Assembly: GCA_948567375.1 (NCBI GenBank) | Contig: OX419758.1 | Span: 45,771,473-45,835,472, forward strand | Direction of reading: 5' to 3' | Source: Lunularia cruciata | Taxonomy: Eukaryota > Streptophyta > Marchantiopsida > Lunulariales > Lunulariaceae | Length of the DNA stretch: 64,000 bases | In this document: positions 23,301 to 36,799 of the stretch, piece by piece | Position numbering within the stretch: position 1 is the first letter of the stretch | How the letters are laid out: every line of letters starts with the position of its first letter | The notes under the pieces: model-generated | The model's database searches: none | Told to the model about the DNA's origin: nothing | The model's input: only the letters and a program-made list of their open reading frames with translations | Program-made: the position numbers and the translations under genes

Positions 23301-26045
23301 GGCAACACCATGGATAGATAGATTTTGAGCTTTGCTACCTATTGTAGCTTAAAGATCCTAAATGGACTTTCTCAATTTCTTGAAACTTGCAACAACACAT
23401 GCTTTTTTTCTAGTGGATCAAGCACCATAGATTACATGCTGATTTCACATAGTGATATGCACTTTGTCTCAGATTTTTATATTAAATCCTCAACATGAAT
23501 CTGACAATGCACCTCTATCTTTTGCAATCCTTCTTCCTTGCACCAATAGAAAACACATTACCTAGCATGCATCTAATGGGAAACTCTATCTAAATTTTCA
23601 CAAGAGAGATATGTACCAACAAGCCATCCAAGAGAGGTTGAGGTTTATGGAGTGGAGCTCTGATTTCCCACAACAAAATGATCAATTCATTGAACTTCTT
23701 CACTCTACATCAATTTCATTGTTTCCAAGAGCATCTAATAAGAAGAGACTTGGTCTTCCATGAAATAGGTGGTATGATACAAGAATATTGTAAAATGGCA
23801 AGGATCAAAGCTATGGATAGATCTCTTGATCAAGTTGCACAAAAACTTCCTTTTGTCTATTATAGAAAGTTGGTGAAGTGCAAGAAGAGAACATTTTTTA
23901 GACGTAAGGGGGATGAGATAAGCACTGAATTGAGAAGAGATCCCAAGGTTTTTTGTAACAAGGTAATTTTTAGATCTCAATCTCCATTGCTGGACTTGAA
24001 GGAGCTTTGTAGCTATATCAAGGATCTGCACTTCTTCCCCAATGCTCCAAGCATGGCACCATGCCTTAGATCTACTCTCAACATCTTTGAAGCTAATGTA
24101 AAGCACGAGATCAAGAAGTTGGCTTACGGTAAGGCCAAAGACCTTGATGGACTTTGTGTTGAAATTTTGAAATGGAGCAGCAATCATCTTATTTCAATAC
24201 TCACTTCTCTCTTAAATGTGGCTTCTTAACAAATGGTGGATGAAGAAGGTAGTTCCCATTTCCAAGTCTGGCCAGAGAGATGTTGTCACAAATTACCATA
24301 CCATACTAGTTGGTAGTATCTTAGCAAAGTTGTATGGTCAAATTTTGGAGTCTAGGTTGAGTACTTGGGCCAAAAAGAACAAAATTTGGGCTCAGTGCCA
24401 AGCTGGTTTCAAAGCAAGGTTTAGTACATTGGACCATCTTTTAGTACTCCATCTTTTGTGGTGGAAATCCAAGGTGTCGAAAGAGCTTTCTACATGCATT
24501 TATTGATTTCAAGAAGGCCTTTGATAAGGTGCTTAAGAAATCACTAAGTGAGAGACTCATTGAAGTTGATGTTTCACCGGATATGATTGGTGATATAAAT
24601 CTCTAGACTCTATGAGAAAGTGAGACTCTCATCTTTGAGCTCTCAAGATGTCCTAAGCACAATGGGAGTGATTCAAGGTTGCTTTCTATCTCCAACTCTA
24701 TTTAGAATCTTCATCAACAACCTAGAGAGAGTATTCATGGGGTTGGAGCTAAATGTGTGCAGGTTGGCTCTTTGATGATACATGCAATCCTTTATGTAGA
24801 TGATGTAGTGCTCTTCTCCATCAATCTAGAGAGTTTACATAAGCTGTTGGATTCTCTTCTTTTGTTTTGCAATCAAACAAAGATGGAAGTGAATCTTGAC
24901 AAGTCCAAGGTGATTGTGGTGGGTTCTAAAGGTGTCACACTTTTCTTCTTTGATTGGAAAGCACTTGGAGCAGGTTTCTTCTTACAAGTACTTGGGGATT
25001 GATTTTTCTCATGACTATAGTTGGTCTACTTGTGTGAAGAATAGAATCAATGTAAGGTTTAGAGCCTTGTATTCACTCATGAATCATTTGAGACTTGCTC
25101 ATCTTACCACATATGAGTTGAAGAAGGTGTTTTTTAGATCTCTTGTACAACTGGTGGTTCTCTATGGTGCTTAGATTTGGGGACTAGGTACTAAGAAGAC
25201 TTCGTGGCAAAAGGTTGAGAAAGTTCATAAAGTGTTTTCGTGTGATGAACTTGGTGTGAGGACTCTAACTCCCTATGTTCTATTGCTTGCTAAAATAGGA
25301 GTTTTGCCTCTTGAGGCTGAAGCTTTGTTCTTAGCTCTCACATATGCCACTAAGGTGAGGTCCTTGGAGCATGATAGACTTCCCTACCAAGTTCTTTGTA
25401 CAACTCTATCTATTAGTTGGTATATAGCTCTGATTGCATAGATTACAAGATGAAATTTTTTTGAGCAACATTGGAGATTGGAGCCTATTGCATTACGAGA
25501 TATGATCAAGGAGCAGTTCTTACATTGCTTATGGCATGAAGCACCCGGTACCAAGATGGTGTTTTATCATCAATTTGAAATCCTATGTTAGTGTATTGCA
25601 AGCAAGATTATTTCTTGGCTAGGATCTCTAGTTCATTTAGACATGTTATTGCTCAGTATAGTATGAGCTCTGATAGACTAGAAGTAGAACATGGACGTTG
25701 GTAATAGATATATTACTCCATCCGGCTTTGCATATTGTGTACTATGAGCAAAGTTGAGGATGAGCACCATGTTTTTGTTGAGTGCCCTTGCTACAAATAT
25801 GTCAGAGTTAGACATCATATTCATAGTAGTGATTTTTCAAATCTCTTATAGATTTAGAATTTAGCATCATGGAAGTATATGACCAAGATTAATATACATC
25901 ATATTAGTTTGGTACAGATTGGTCAGATGTTGTAGGCTCTTGCCTATGTTCACCTTTAATATGATTTGTATAGTGTTTTCAACTTTTTGACTCTTCCGGG
26001 ATTTATATTTCATTGTTCTACAATATCTATGGCCAATATTGTATA
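20340..26045 (+). mobile_element. LINE, decayed plus-strand copy
   Basis: A second copy of the LINE family seen on the minus strand at 46640-52190. The leader (20340-21900) aligns with its reverse complement around 52190-50850. ORF1 (about 21900-22700) keeps MVKDIIDIAMKQQQLAEMF. The AP-endonuclease region (about 22740-23560) keeps GDFNAKIQ. The RT region (23600-25440) keeps QAGFKARFSTLDHLL, IHAILYVDDVVLFS (YVDD at 24793-24804) and YKYLGIDFSHDYSW. The tail (25500-25990) ends TATATTTCATTGTTC, like the other copy. Many frameshifts and stops make it inactive. It encodes no intact protein. Confidence 0.88.
23570..25440 (+). pseudogene. LINE reverse transcriptase (broken)
   Basis: Frames 23678-24229, 24216-24506, 24757-25002, 24914-25174 and 25232-25441 are consecutive pieces of one RT, offset by small indels. 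Shared order with the minus LINE: DRSLDQVAQK, ELCSYIKDLHFFPNAPSMAPCL, LAYGKAKDLDGLCVEILKW, then a break in the palm start, then YVDD, then NLDKSKVIVVGSKG. The block FIDFKKAFDKV, which holds the first catalytic aspartate, survives at about 24500-24535 in another frame. Here YADD of the minus copy reads YVDD. Confidence 0.85.
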
Positions 26046-26054
26046 AGGATTCCG

Positions 26055-26400
26055 AAGAGAGCATTCAAAGGAATATCGTATCAAGCACATAGAGAACATG
26101 GTTAGAGAGACAATAAGAGTAATCACGAATTCAATTCAAGAGTAATCGTATGATAAGAGGGGAGTGACATCTCCGCCGTTCTATAAAGAGAGTATTATTT
26201 AACTTGTCCCCGGAGAGAGCATTATTTGCTGGTGCAATACATAAGAAAATAAGAAAGGCATAACATATCCGGTGTTCTACTGAGAGAGTATTGGTTTGCA
26301 CGATTCATACCTAAGTTTTATACTCACATACTAAAGTGTAATGTGAGTAATAAAATGAGCGATAACGCTAAACATTATTTCATACATGAGAGCACATTAG
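26055..26400. repeat. Minisatellite units related to 15285-15650
   Basis: GAGAGACAATAAGAGTAATCAC, ATTCAATTCAAGAGTAATCG and GAGAGAGCATTATTTGCTGG followed by TGCAATACATAAGA occur in order. They pair with the units at 20085-20215 across the LINE. Confidence 0.65.
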
Positions 26401-28429
26401 CTGATAATATGGTATCTAAAATCTCGCGGATCGGTCACGTCGTTGTGTGGAACTCACGCTAGTACTCCGAATTCTGGTGGAGGATTTCGCGGAGTGTAGG
26501 CCACAAGCCACTAGATATTCTAGGAGATAAAAGACAATACTTTGGTGTTTCTGTGGATGTTCTGGTGGTGGAAAGTAGATGATAATTATTAATAACAGAA
26601 ACATAAACGAAATATCAGACGCGAACAACCAAAGAATTAAAAGATATAATAACATAATATAGTTACAAATAGACAATCTATGACAATCCTGAGAATCTCT
26701 GCCTAAGAATCTGTATCATAATATAATAAAGTCAATTATAAACAACTTAGGATAACCTAAAATCTGTACGAAGTATAAAGTAGTAATTCCCTCTAAATAA
26801 ATAGGGTAGATTTTGGTACTTTTTGTATTCATATTCCAGTGAGTGGTATGCCGATGATGAATCACAATAGGCAAGGTAACAGGAACATCTCGACTCCACT
26901 GGTACGGAGACGATACAATAGGGGAATTATCTCGCATTTATCATTGTGATATTTGGAGACTTAATTTAAACTTAACGCTTCTACCCGTTCGATCCCTTTG
27001 GATCATCCCTGTTTTTCTGCTATACATTGCGCGCAGCTGTATCTCAGGTCACGATCAATACTTATAAATAAAGAGAGAAACCAAGATTGAGTGCATCATA
27101 CAGGCGGGACGCATCGACGATTGAGCTATTATCACCAAGAAGATTCACGCAACACATGCATTGACCGATTCCAAAAGGTGTGTTACTGCTTGTGGTTGCA
27201 TTACTCCGTTGGTGCGCGAAGTTGTCGATGTGCGTGGCGTATCTACACTACTTCTCCACACTTCCGACGTAGCCGTAGTTGATCTATTTTTAGCAACCGT
27301 TAAAACCCAACTGAATTGCCTTAGAATGATATCTACTGCCTGGCTCCGGAGACACGGTATATTCAGTTAGTACTCGGCTGCATTTAGTTCTGCATTGAGC
27401 AAAGCTAGCGAAACTTTGGACTACGAAATCCTCCTTTTGAAACTGATTCACATCGTGAGATAGGATGAAAGTATCACCTGTCGGAAACTATTCTATGGTG
27501 ATAAGGAGATGACGTGCACACGTCTGGAGAAAGTTCATTCCTGCACTTTCTTGTGTGCAGAATCCACTAACAAGGAACGTATCTTAATATCTTTGGTTAA
27601 GCTGACGGGCCTATGACCAGGAAAGTTAAGTAAAGTGTACCCTGCAAGAGGTAGAGCAGAGCACTTTTAGGTAGGTTTGGAGTTGAATACCTACGTTTCA
27701 TGCATACAAGAAATCCTTTTCCTCCTGAATCTAGCATACCCAAAAGCAGAGAAGAACGACTTTCAAAGGATTTGTAACGGTATGGCAGATACAACGTATC
27801 TGAGAAGAACCTTTGAAGGGCCTGCAAGCTTGAGCAGAGTTCTTATATTCTACATGCAGTGCATCTTGAAGGGTACAGGTTCAAGGTGCAGGATTCTTGA
27901 CTTGCTCTTGGGTTTGGAATTCCAATTCCTCGCACCGACCATTACACTAAAATCTGGACGAAAGAGCTTCCCTTGGATACCGAATACACACATCGAACCG
28001 GAAACTATCGTAGAACTAGAACAGGTGCGAGGATAAAAGTCAGAGACGAGTTCCAGTAAGGATGGAGAAGGGAGAGGCGACCACTTTTCACTTCTTCCAT
28101 TTCATCATTTGAAATGAACAAGTAGTAAGTAAAAGATGGATGGATATGGATGAGATTTCTAGTAGTGGAAACGAGGTGACAATTAGATCCAGAGATTTCA
28201 ACCATTCGTCCGGCATGAACCTCCTCTATCTCTTAGGCAGGGGAACAGACTCCAAAGGGATGCGAGGAAATGATCTGACTAGCTCCATCCACTTGTGTGG
28301 CCAAGAAAAAGTTTGACTGTCCCGACACTTCATACGCTGCCCACCCTCTACAACAGCAAGGCAGGATGATTCGTCCAGTTGTTTGGAGTTGTACACATTC
28401 TGCATGTAAGCAACTTCCAAGGTGCTTAG
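26401..28429. other. Low-repeat stretch, no gene recognised
   Basis: Composition is more balanced than the flanking transposon DNA, and no retroelement domain was seen. Open frames at 27161-27370, 27677-28036 (plus) and 28226-28502 (minus) are the longest; none contains a motif I recognise, and no consistent splice chain was found. It may hold host regulatory or decayed gene sequence. Confidence 0.35.
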
Positions 28430-28530
28430 ATGCCTGATCCTGTTCTATTCTCATTTTATCTTTTTTGTCTCTCCCTTGTACGGCTTGATGGGGTCTTCCC
28501 ATCCTTCGTTTTTTCTACGCGGTCGCCTGC
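28430..28530 (-). repeat. Dispersed repeat, third copy (inverted)
   Basis: The reverse complement reads GCGACCGCGTAG, then GGATGGGAAGACCCCATCAA, then ACAAGGGAGAGACAAAA, matching the PSS1-intron copy from its GCGACCACGTAG onward. Here the GGGGC hairpin end is degraded (GATAAAATGAG in place of GGTAAAATGGGG). Confidence 0.75.
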
Positions 28531-30439
28531 TTCCATTCTCTGTCTCCCTTGCTCTGAGGTTTCGCACGCATGCAAAGTACTGTGAATCTCCTTCTCATCT
28601 CTTAACACGTGTCGATACATCAACATTAGTCGGGAGTTTCGTGGTATGTCGTTTTCCTTAAATACGCATATCTTACTAAAGTCCTTGTCTACTTTCCATG
28701 TCGTCGACCTCGAGTCAATGTGGAAATCTTCCCTAAAGAAATTTTGGCGGGATCTCATTTTAAATAATGAATTTTATGGTAAATAAATTCCACCATCATC
28801 AAAATTTTTAATTTCGAAATGGTGCTATTGCCAGGAATGAAATGCAAATAGTTTCATAGTTTCATTCATTGTTCAAGAACGAAGCAAAAAGTTTCTTGCT
28901 AGTAAAGGCTTGATATGTTGGCTTATATTTATGGTAAAGCATCACCATATTTATTTCTTAGTTTTCTATCAATGTTCTAACTTCCAGCCTATCCGAGTAC
29001 AGTATTTATTCATTCTAATTAATATATTTGAGCATTACTCTCCTGATCCTTCGCATATTTAGACACTATTATTAACTCTACTTGTATCTTATCTCTCATC
29101 AGCGGTAAGTTAAATCACCTTGTTATCCAAATACATTTTTCTCTACTTGTGACACTATCAGTTACCAGTTGATTAGAACTTTCACCGAATCAATTGAATC
29201 ACTCCCATTGCATTTACGAGACTCTATGAATGACTTCATTTGCAAATACTTACTACACATTCTACCGGGTGCATAATGAAGTAAACTTATATGTACCTTA
29301 AGTATAAATAACATGGCCTTAGACAATCTTTAGTATTTAAAGTACTTTCTATCTAGTTCTTTTGCTAAATATTTACTTCTATTTTCACTAATATTTTTCT
29401 CAAATTTTGGTCTTTCATACTAATATTAGGGCAAGAATGGAGTGTATCAAATGGATTGAATGCACAGTCTTCTGAACAGCCACTTCCAGTTCATTGGGAT
29501 GTTTGCATTTGTATGATGTTTAAGCATCATTCTCTATAGTTGATGGTATCTTAATTTGGTCAACCTTTCTGGGATAACTTTGCCTAAATCAGATAAATTT
29601 TAATATTATCAGTGATCTCCAATTAGGTTACTTTTGGTTATCACCTGTGGTGAGAAAAAAATCTGCTATTCATATTTTGATTCAAAATTGGTATCCTTCT
29701 ATTTCAATAATGCTAGTAAGAATTAGATACAATGGAAAATCTTATGATTCAAGCAACACAACATCAAATTGATCCTCTTACGTGAATATTAGAAGCAAAT
29801 GCACAACCATAAAAATTAAAAAGGAATAGCATTTTAAGAAGAATATAGTTATGTTTGTTCTCTCAAGCCAAACAATTTGATGTAAGGACCATTGTATGTA
29901 GAACAGAGAATTTTTTGTAGAATTAGGACCAATATTTCTATACCACAAACATATAGACCTACTTGATCACCAAATACTATTGCTACTAGCAAACTATTAA
30001 GTATTGTATGGTCTTAGTTGGTGTATTAGTGGAGTAAGTAAAACATTGTTTTGAGGTCATATTGGTTATTCATAGAGTTAAAGAGAGCTTTCATATCTTA
30101 ATTCAATTTATCAACATAGTAACAGCAATATAAGATTCATTTGGTAAATAGCCAAGGCATCCAATTTTAGAATACTAAACTTGTTATAAAGATACAAATT
30201 CCAAAGATCATGAAGAGAGAACAATAATATATTTATAATTAAGTTTAAATATTATAAAAATATAAAGATAGTTATGAGAGATTAGAGCAACTAGAAGAAG
30301 CCATGCAAATAGTTTAAATATTTGATCCTCTTGTCTCTCTAAGATTTGTGTATCCAAGATCTTAATATCATACAAAATAATAAGAGGAGTTGTTAAGACT
30401 ATTAATGCAATCTAATATAAATTACTTCTTAATGTTGAT
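28531..30439. other. AT-rich DNA, nothing recognised
   Basis: No open frame of note beyond about 28760 and no retroelement domain. It is strongly AT-rich with many short homopolymers. Confidence 0.4.
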
Positions 30440-30965
30440 ATGCACATATACATTGCTACACAAATATATATGGTTGTCAATATCATACATTATAGAAGCA
30501 CAACTAACAGACAAAGTCATATACAAATTCTAAATTGCCATGATAAAAAATTAAATATTAAAAAGTTAGACTATATATACTTGGCCAACAAGCATCTAAT
30601 TACATTTATCAAGCCAAATCCACTCTAGCACAAAGAATTTAGGTTACACTTGCTAGCTCCATCCACCATATATAGGAGTTCAAAGGCTTGATAAAAAACA
30701 AGTGACTCTCTAGAGTTCCACTTTGAGATAGATCCTTCTTTGGGGAAGCTAGCGAGTCTACCCCTAATAGCACACTCATTAGAACAAATATTTGTAAACA
30801 TGACTCTAATGCTGCAACCAAAAACCTTAATGGAACAAACATGCTGCCACTAAGTAGTCCCTAAGTAGCTACTAATGCAACTATGATGGCCAAGATAATC
30901 ACTCAAGACTCCAAGCAAACAGCTTAGGCACTACAAATGTCATGACAATGTTGATGATAAAGGTT
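30440..30965 (-). repeat. Solo LTR-like copy of the methyltransferase-gypsy family
   Basis: About 320 bp at 30640-30960 matches 32770-33090 in the same orientation and 56840-57180 inverted. Common blocks include TCCACCATA, CTCTCTAGAGTT, CACTTTGA and GGCACTACAAATGTCATGAC at the edge. It is preceded at 30440-30540 by a ~95-bp block that also flanks the 32.8-kb copy. The sense strand is minus, with the LTR start as TGTCATGACATTTGTAGTGC. No pol adjoins, so it may be a solo LTR. Confidence 0.55.
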
Positions 30966-32559
30966 TATGATAGTGTAGAACATGTTTCTATTGTCAATAG
31001 TTTGAGTTTTACAATGAAGATTATCAACATTATAGGGATAAATTTGACTATCTTACAAGCTAAATATGTAGAGTAGTCAATGAATGAAAAAATATTGATG
31101 CCTAGTAAGACCAGTTGTTAGCTCACTATAAGCACCATTTATTCTAATTTGAGGCTCAATATGTAAAAATATTCCTATTATCATAATTTAAACCTAAATT
31201 ATCTTTTGCAGTTATTCTTATTATTCTTATGGATTGTGATAGTCTAAAATTTTCAGATTGATGCAATTTGCAAATAAAGCTTTTATGATATCCTTCAAGG
31301 GTAGTTTTCTTATGATGGTTGATTGAAAGAAATGCACTAGATTTGGACTCTGAATCCAATACTACTCATATTAGAAAAGAGTGTATAAAGTCAATGAAAT
31401 TCATAGTTATACCAAGATATCATATTTTGATTACCTTGGATTAAATGTAATTAAGCTCAAGCTCATAAAAAAAGTACATTAATGCAACTGTGTCTAGCAA
31501 GCTATGAAGGAGTAGATACCAATAGTTGGAATATAGATCAACCCAATAATAGATGAAGGTATCATCTTTAAAGGTGGTAGATGGGAGTCTACACAAGTTT
31601 ATAAATATGTTTATAAAAACCAAATTAGGGTTTAATTTTTCATTAAAGGTAAAAACAGAAAATTATACTTATACTTGAAATGTGTTATAAAGCTTAAGCA
31701 AGTAGAAATTCTTTTGTAAGAAATAAAAATGTAAGTCAGAAAGGTAAGGTTAGTTCTTAAGTCATGAAGTTTTAAATGAAGGAACCTAGATAGAAGAAGA
31801 AAAGATCAAAGCTTTTATAATTGGCCAACTCTAAGAGTTGGTGCATATTGATGATTCATACATTCACTAATTTACAGGTTACAAAACCACTCATCAATGT
31901 CTTAGGTAAGGATGTAAAGTTCTTGTGATAAGGAGAAGACTTTTCTCAACAACTTAATGACCTTTTCATCTTATCTAATCTTATAACCGTATGATCTGAA
32001 TTTACTTTCTTAAGTTGATTTTGATACTTCTAACTCTACTTTATTAGGAAGAATGCTATTATGGGAATTTTCATATGTGCTACATCTAATTTCTTTTACC
32101 TCAAGATGATTAAATTCTATTTGCAAATATTATAGATTAATTTTATCTATAGATTTTAAATTTATGTGTGATTATGATTATGACAAACTATCAAAGTATA
32201 TATTATTTTAATTTTGCAATATTATCTTGTAAGTAAGCTTAAACATATATATAGCATATAAAACACAAGCAACTATTGCAAATAATCATCATGTTATTTA
32301 TAATACTATAGCTACTTTAGCTAGATACCTTGGCTACTATTTTAATAATAGTACATAGTTGTAACAAGGCAATGAGTAGTGATTGTCTATAATATAAGGT
32401 TTTCCTTAAATACTCCTAAAACTTCTCAATCAATCAAGGTATTTAAGTATAAGATTAGTGCTAAGATGTCTTGATTCTTTAATAAGAGATGTCCTTCAAA
32501 TTAGAGCTTTAGGAAGCTCACTTGTCATTTTGAGCCTCTAAGCTCATAGGTATAATGGT
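30966..32559. other. AT-rich DNA, nothing recognised
   Basis: No coding region or domain is visible. Short open frames (31156-31359, 31441-31623) are explained by AT-rich composition and carry no known motif. Confidence 0.4.
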
Positions 32560-33195
32560 GTTGTGCATATACACATTGTTACATAACATATATTACTATC
32601 AACATCATACACTATAAAAGCACAACTCACACATAAGTCACACATGAACTCTAAAATGCCACAATAATCAGTTCTTTTTCCACTCAACTCAAATTTGTAC
32701 TTGATCCTTTACTCAACAATTATCAATAATCAAGCACTAATTGCTATCAAAAATCACCCACTATAGCTAAGAGATTCCATGTGATGCTTGTTGGCCTCTA
32801 TCCACCATAGCCAAGAACTCCAAGGCTCAACATCATAGATGTGAGCTCTCTCTAGAGTTGCACTTTGAAAGTATACCTCTTTTCTCAACCTAGGTCTCCA
32901 ACCCTAATGGCACCTCTGATGGCACATTTGTTGGTGCAAGTGATGATATGTCCTATGTGATCAATAGTCCCAACATGAAATCTGACTGCAATCAAGTAGT
33001 CCATGAGCAACTACCAAAATAACTATAACTACCAACACTACCACTCTAGCATCCAAGTAAACTAGCTTTGGCACTACAAATGTCATGATAATTGTCATGC
33101 ATATATACATTGCTACACAACATACATCATTATTAACATCATACACTATAGAAGCATAACTCACACATAAGTCATACATGAACTCTAAAATGCAA
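32560..33195 (-). repeat. 3' LTR region of gypsy element B
   Basis: Contains the LTR-like unit (32770-33090) that also lies at the 5' side of element C in the inverse orientation (56840-57180). It sits immediately 3' of the minus-strand pol of B, where a 3' LTR should be. A ~95-bp block with CATCATACACTATA and ACTCACACATAAGTCA occurs on both sides (about 32565-32662 and 33101-33193), giving a ~535-bp direct repeat. The exact LTR ends were not resolved. Confidence 0.6.
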
Positions 33196-36100
33196 AAATA
33201 TTCCTCCTAGTTGGTGGTTAGGTCCTTCTAACTCCAGATAGCCATCTACTCCAAGTATATGATATGCCTTAGGGTGGGTAAAGATCAAGAGGTAAGGTGC
33301 TATTGAGCTCTATTGTTAGTCACCTATTTGAAATCTATATCACATAAAAGGTGAACTAGCTATAGGTCAAGTACATCTAGGACATAACCACTATCTTTGA
33401 GGAACTACTATCCTTGAGGAACCACCATGAAGGAAGGAGTCAAACATACCATATGCCATCCTCTTGAACAACTATCACACACCAACATAGTAACAACTCT
33501 ACCAAAAGAGCCACATAACATTCACTGGAAGCCTGCATGAACAAGTGCCAAGCTGGGGTCCATAGTGCCATCAATGTTTAAGAGGTAATATGGTGCACTA
33601 TTGTACACATGATCCTTCCAAACAACACCATCACATCTTTCCAACAAAAGGACTCCAAAAGGCAAAACCTCATGCACTTTCAAGATAGTGCGGCATGTAG
33701 TAACATAAAGTATAACCAATGTAGTTTGTTATAGATATACATAGTCACCTAGATGAAATCGACAAATCAAGGGTCCATAAACTCCTTGAATAGTAGTATA
33801 GCATATGGTATCCCTACGCTAAGCAATCACTAGTTCTCAAAGACCATCGGCATCATTCTTCCAAAGATCTCCTCCCATTGATAACATGTGCTCACTTATA
33901 TGTCTAGATCATCTAAGTCCAAAACTACAATAGCATCACAATGAATGGCTACAAGTAAATCTAGATCTTGTCCATAGAGTAGAAGGTAAGGAGAGAAGGA
34001 TGCTATAGAGGCTTGCAAGCTGAACCAACATCCCATGGGCAACCAAGGTAATTAGAGATCCCAATCTCCAAGATGACCTCTCTACAAACCATACTTATGC
34101 AATCCTCTCTTCACCATCTAAACCACTCTCTTTGCTAAGCTATCTACCTCAAAGTGATCTTGGGTGGTAATATGATGATCAATCAAGGCCTTTTCATACA
34201 AGAACTAAAAGTCTCCCAAGCACTATGTACCTTGATCAATAAAAACCCTAACTAGTGCACCAAAATGACTAAGAACCCAATCCAAGAACAAGTAAGCCAT
34301 CCCTTCAATGGACTTGTTAGGAAGTGCAACCCACTCAATCCACTTGTAGAACTAATCTACCATAATAAAAACATACCAATGATATTTTAAAGTTAAAATA
34401 TTAGGTCCAACAAAGGCCAAACTCCAATGGTAACCCAACCCCATGATAAGTAATGGGTGTAATTGTGGTGTAGGAGCATTAAATAATGCTCTAACTTGGT
34501 CACAAACTACATATCTGGGAATAAAGTCTGTACATTGGTCTACATACCGCACCACCAATAATGAATTTGGAGTAAGCTATATGTATGATCTACTCTAAAA
34601 ATGTCTTAGCTCCTCATGAGCATGACATATCAACTATGGTCTCTAAGATAGAGATGATACTACTTGTACTCTACCATCTTCTTATACACAAAGAAGGTAT
34701 TTGCACTCTAATCTAAATCTTTGGGCTCACTAAAGGACATGGTCTCTCTCCTTAGCACTAACTATGGCACCCACAACACCAATGCAAATATAATCTATCA
34801 CTAAGACATCTTCATGAATGTCTTGCTGAATGTCTGCTCCACCCTCTAGATCTATAACTTAAAAAGAATTTCCTATATATATTGAGAGAAATACCACCAA
34901 GGCCTCAAAAAATATACATAGAAAAGTAGATGTATGCCAACTTGGCACCATCTCTTCATTTGTATCACCATGCCATCATGCTCTAGTCTGATCCTACTGG
35001 CTGGGAAATGGGTTTGTTCTCAACATTTGCATCATGGTTCCTCACTCCATGTTTATGAATAATTAATTGTGGAATCATACTCTTGTAAGATCAGAGCACA
35101 TCATGCAAGCTTCCTTGAAAGCTTATGACTCCATAAACCACTTCATTGGTTGATGATCAATGATGAGAGTGAAAGGGTTACCAAATAGGTAACACAAAAA
35201 ATGTGCTACTACCCATATTGCTACCAAGCACTCTCCCTCATATGAACAATACTTTACTTCCACAAAATTGTTGGAGTGACTAGCATATGCCACAAACTCC
35301 TTCCCCTCATCATCTAGTTGGATGAGCATTGCTCCAAGCTCCAATGTACTCCAACCAATATGAACCTAGAATGGTTGTTCTCTTATTAGTCTCCTAAGAA
35401 TAGGGGCAAATATTAGCCTCTCCTTGAGCTATATAAAAGCTCTCTCTTGCTCATCTCCCAAAACCTACTCTTGTGTAAGCTTGGTTAGCTTTGTCAAGGC
35501 CTTGGCAATGACACTAAATCCTCTAATATATTAGTGATAGAAGTTTTCCAACCCAAGGAATGCTTGCATTCTACTCACATCCATAAGCCAAGGAATATGT
35601 GCAATAACCTCCACCTTGGTCTGCTGAACACCAAGTCCTTCAAGGTAGATAGTGTGACCCAAATACTCAACCTACTTGTGGAATTATCTACACTTCCCAA
35701 TATGTAATTTGAGTCCATGAGATCTAAATGCCTCAAACATCTCCAACAAATGTCTCTCATGCTCGTCCACAATATCTTTATAGACCAAAAATATCATCAA
35801 TATAGCACCAAGTAGAATCCAATCCTTCTAAGATCCTATCCATGAACCTCTAGAACTTGACAAGAGTGTTTAAGTAATAAGAACTTCCACTGATATAATA
35901 CATCCTTACCATGAGGATCAAAAACTCAAAATGCTGTCTTGGACTTGTTCTCCTCCTTGATCGGTAATTGATGATATCCTACTCAAAGATCCAAAGTATG
36001 AAAGACCTTTGTATGCCCAATTGCATCAATGATCTCTTCTAATGTAGGCATGGTATATCTATCAGCCCTAGTTTATCAATTGATAAGATGGTAATCTCCA

Positions 36101-36330
36101 TACATCTATCCATTTACATAGTTACCATGCATATCCTTCTTGGTTGGCATCATTGTAGTTGAAGCATACTCTCCATATGAAATCTCTACCAAACTAACCT
36201 CAAAAAGGTCTCTACTCCAGCTCTGAATCAATGCTCTCTCTATATTTTTAAGGACATAAAAAAATTGGTCTATCATTAGTCAACTCAATCCAAATACTTG
36301 GTCCTTTCAAAGCACCCAAATCCTTCATAT
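33196..36330 (-). pseudogene. Ty3/gypsy pol of element B: RT, RNase H, integrase
   Basis: Minus-strand order. The RT preface at about 36390-36250 has RRKIESLEVLEELHKIFSFN, DLGALKGPSIWIEL and NDRPIF. RT palm YIDD is at 35793-35804. The thumb/connection block has GLKLHIGKCR and EYLGHTIYLEGLGVQQTKVE. RNase H lies at 35344-35123 (LGAMLIQLDDEGKEFV, SSYEGECL-like and DHQPMKW). An integrase linker and core lie downstream, with VVRYVDQCTDFIPRYVVCD and LGYHWSLAFVGP (34558-34352). Frames are broken by many stops, so the copy is dead. The element continues upstream into the methyltransferase domain. No chromodomain was seen. Confidence 0.85.
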
Positions 36331-36799
36331 TGAAGGAAAAAATTTTGTGTAGCTCCTCAAGAACCTCCAAACTCTCTATCTTTCTCCTCTTATAAGCTTG
36401 GGTCCAATGTTTGGCTCCCAAGTATCCTCTATAATTGATGTAGGAATGAAGACATAGTGATTGGTTGTTACACCGAGCTCTTAGGAGCAATAATATCATG
36501 CCCCCAACTTCAATGTAAAAAATCCCTCTACTCTGGCTACAAGCTTCATATGTCCTCTCATTGCATCCAAAGTAGACCAAGGGTGTAACCTAAGTAGACC
36601 ACACTCACTTGGATGGACCTAAAGTAGACCACTCTCATCAGTAGTCACTAGCTATGTCCCAAGAATACCATGCCCACTTGGTCCATCACCCCCAACATAT
36701 GCATAGATCTTCTTGATAGGCATAAAGCTCACAAGTATTTGAGTGGTGATGCTTATCAAGTGCATCTTATGGTGCTCTACCAAGACTCACAATCTAGGT

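Noticed and set aside
27677-28036. 119-codon plus frame in the low-repeat stretch
   Set aside because: No recognisable motif, and codon use gives no support. It remains an unproven ORF.
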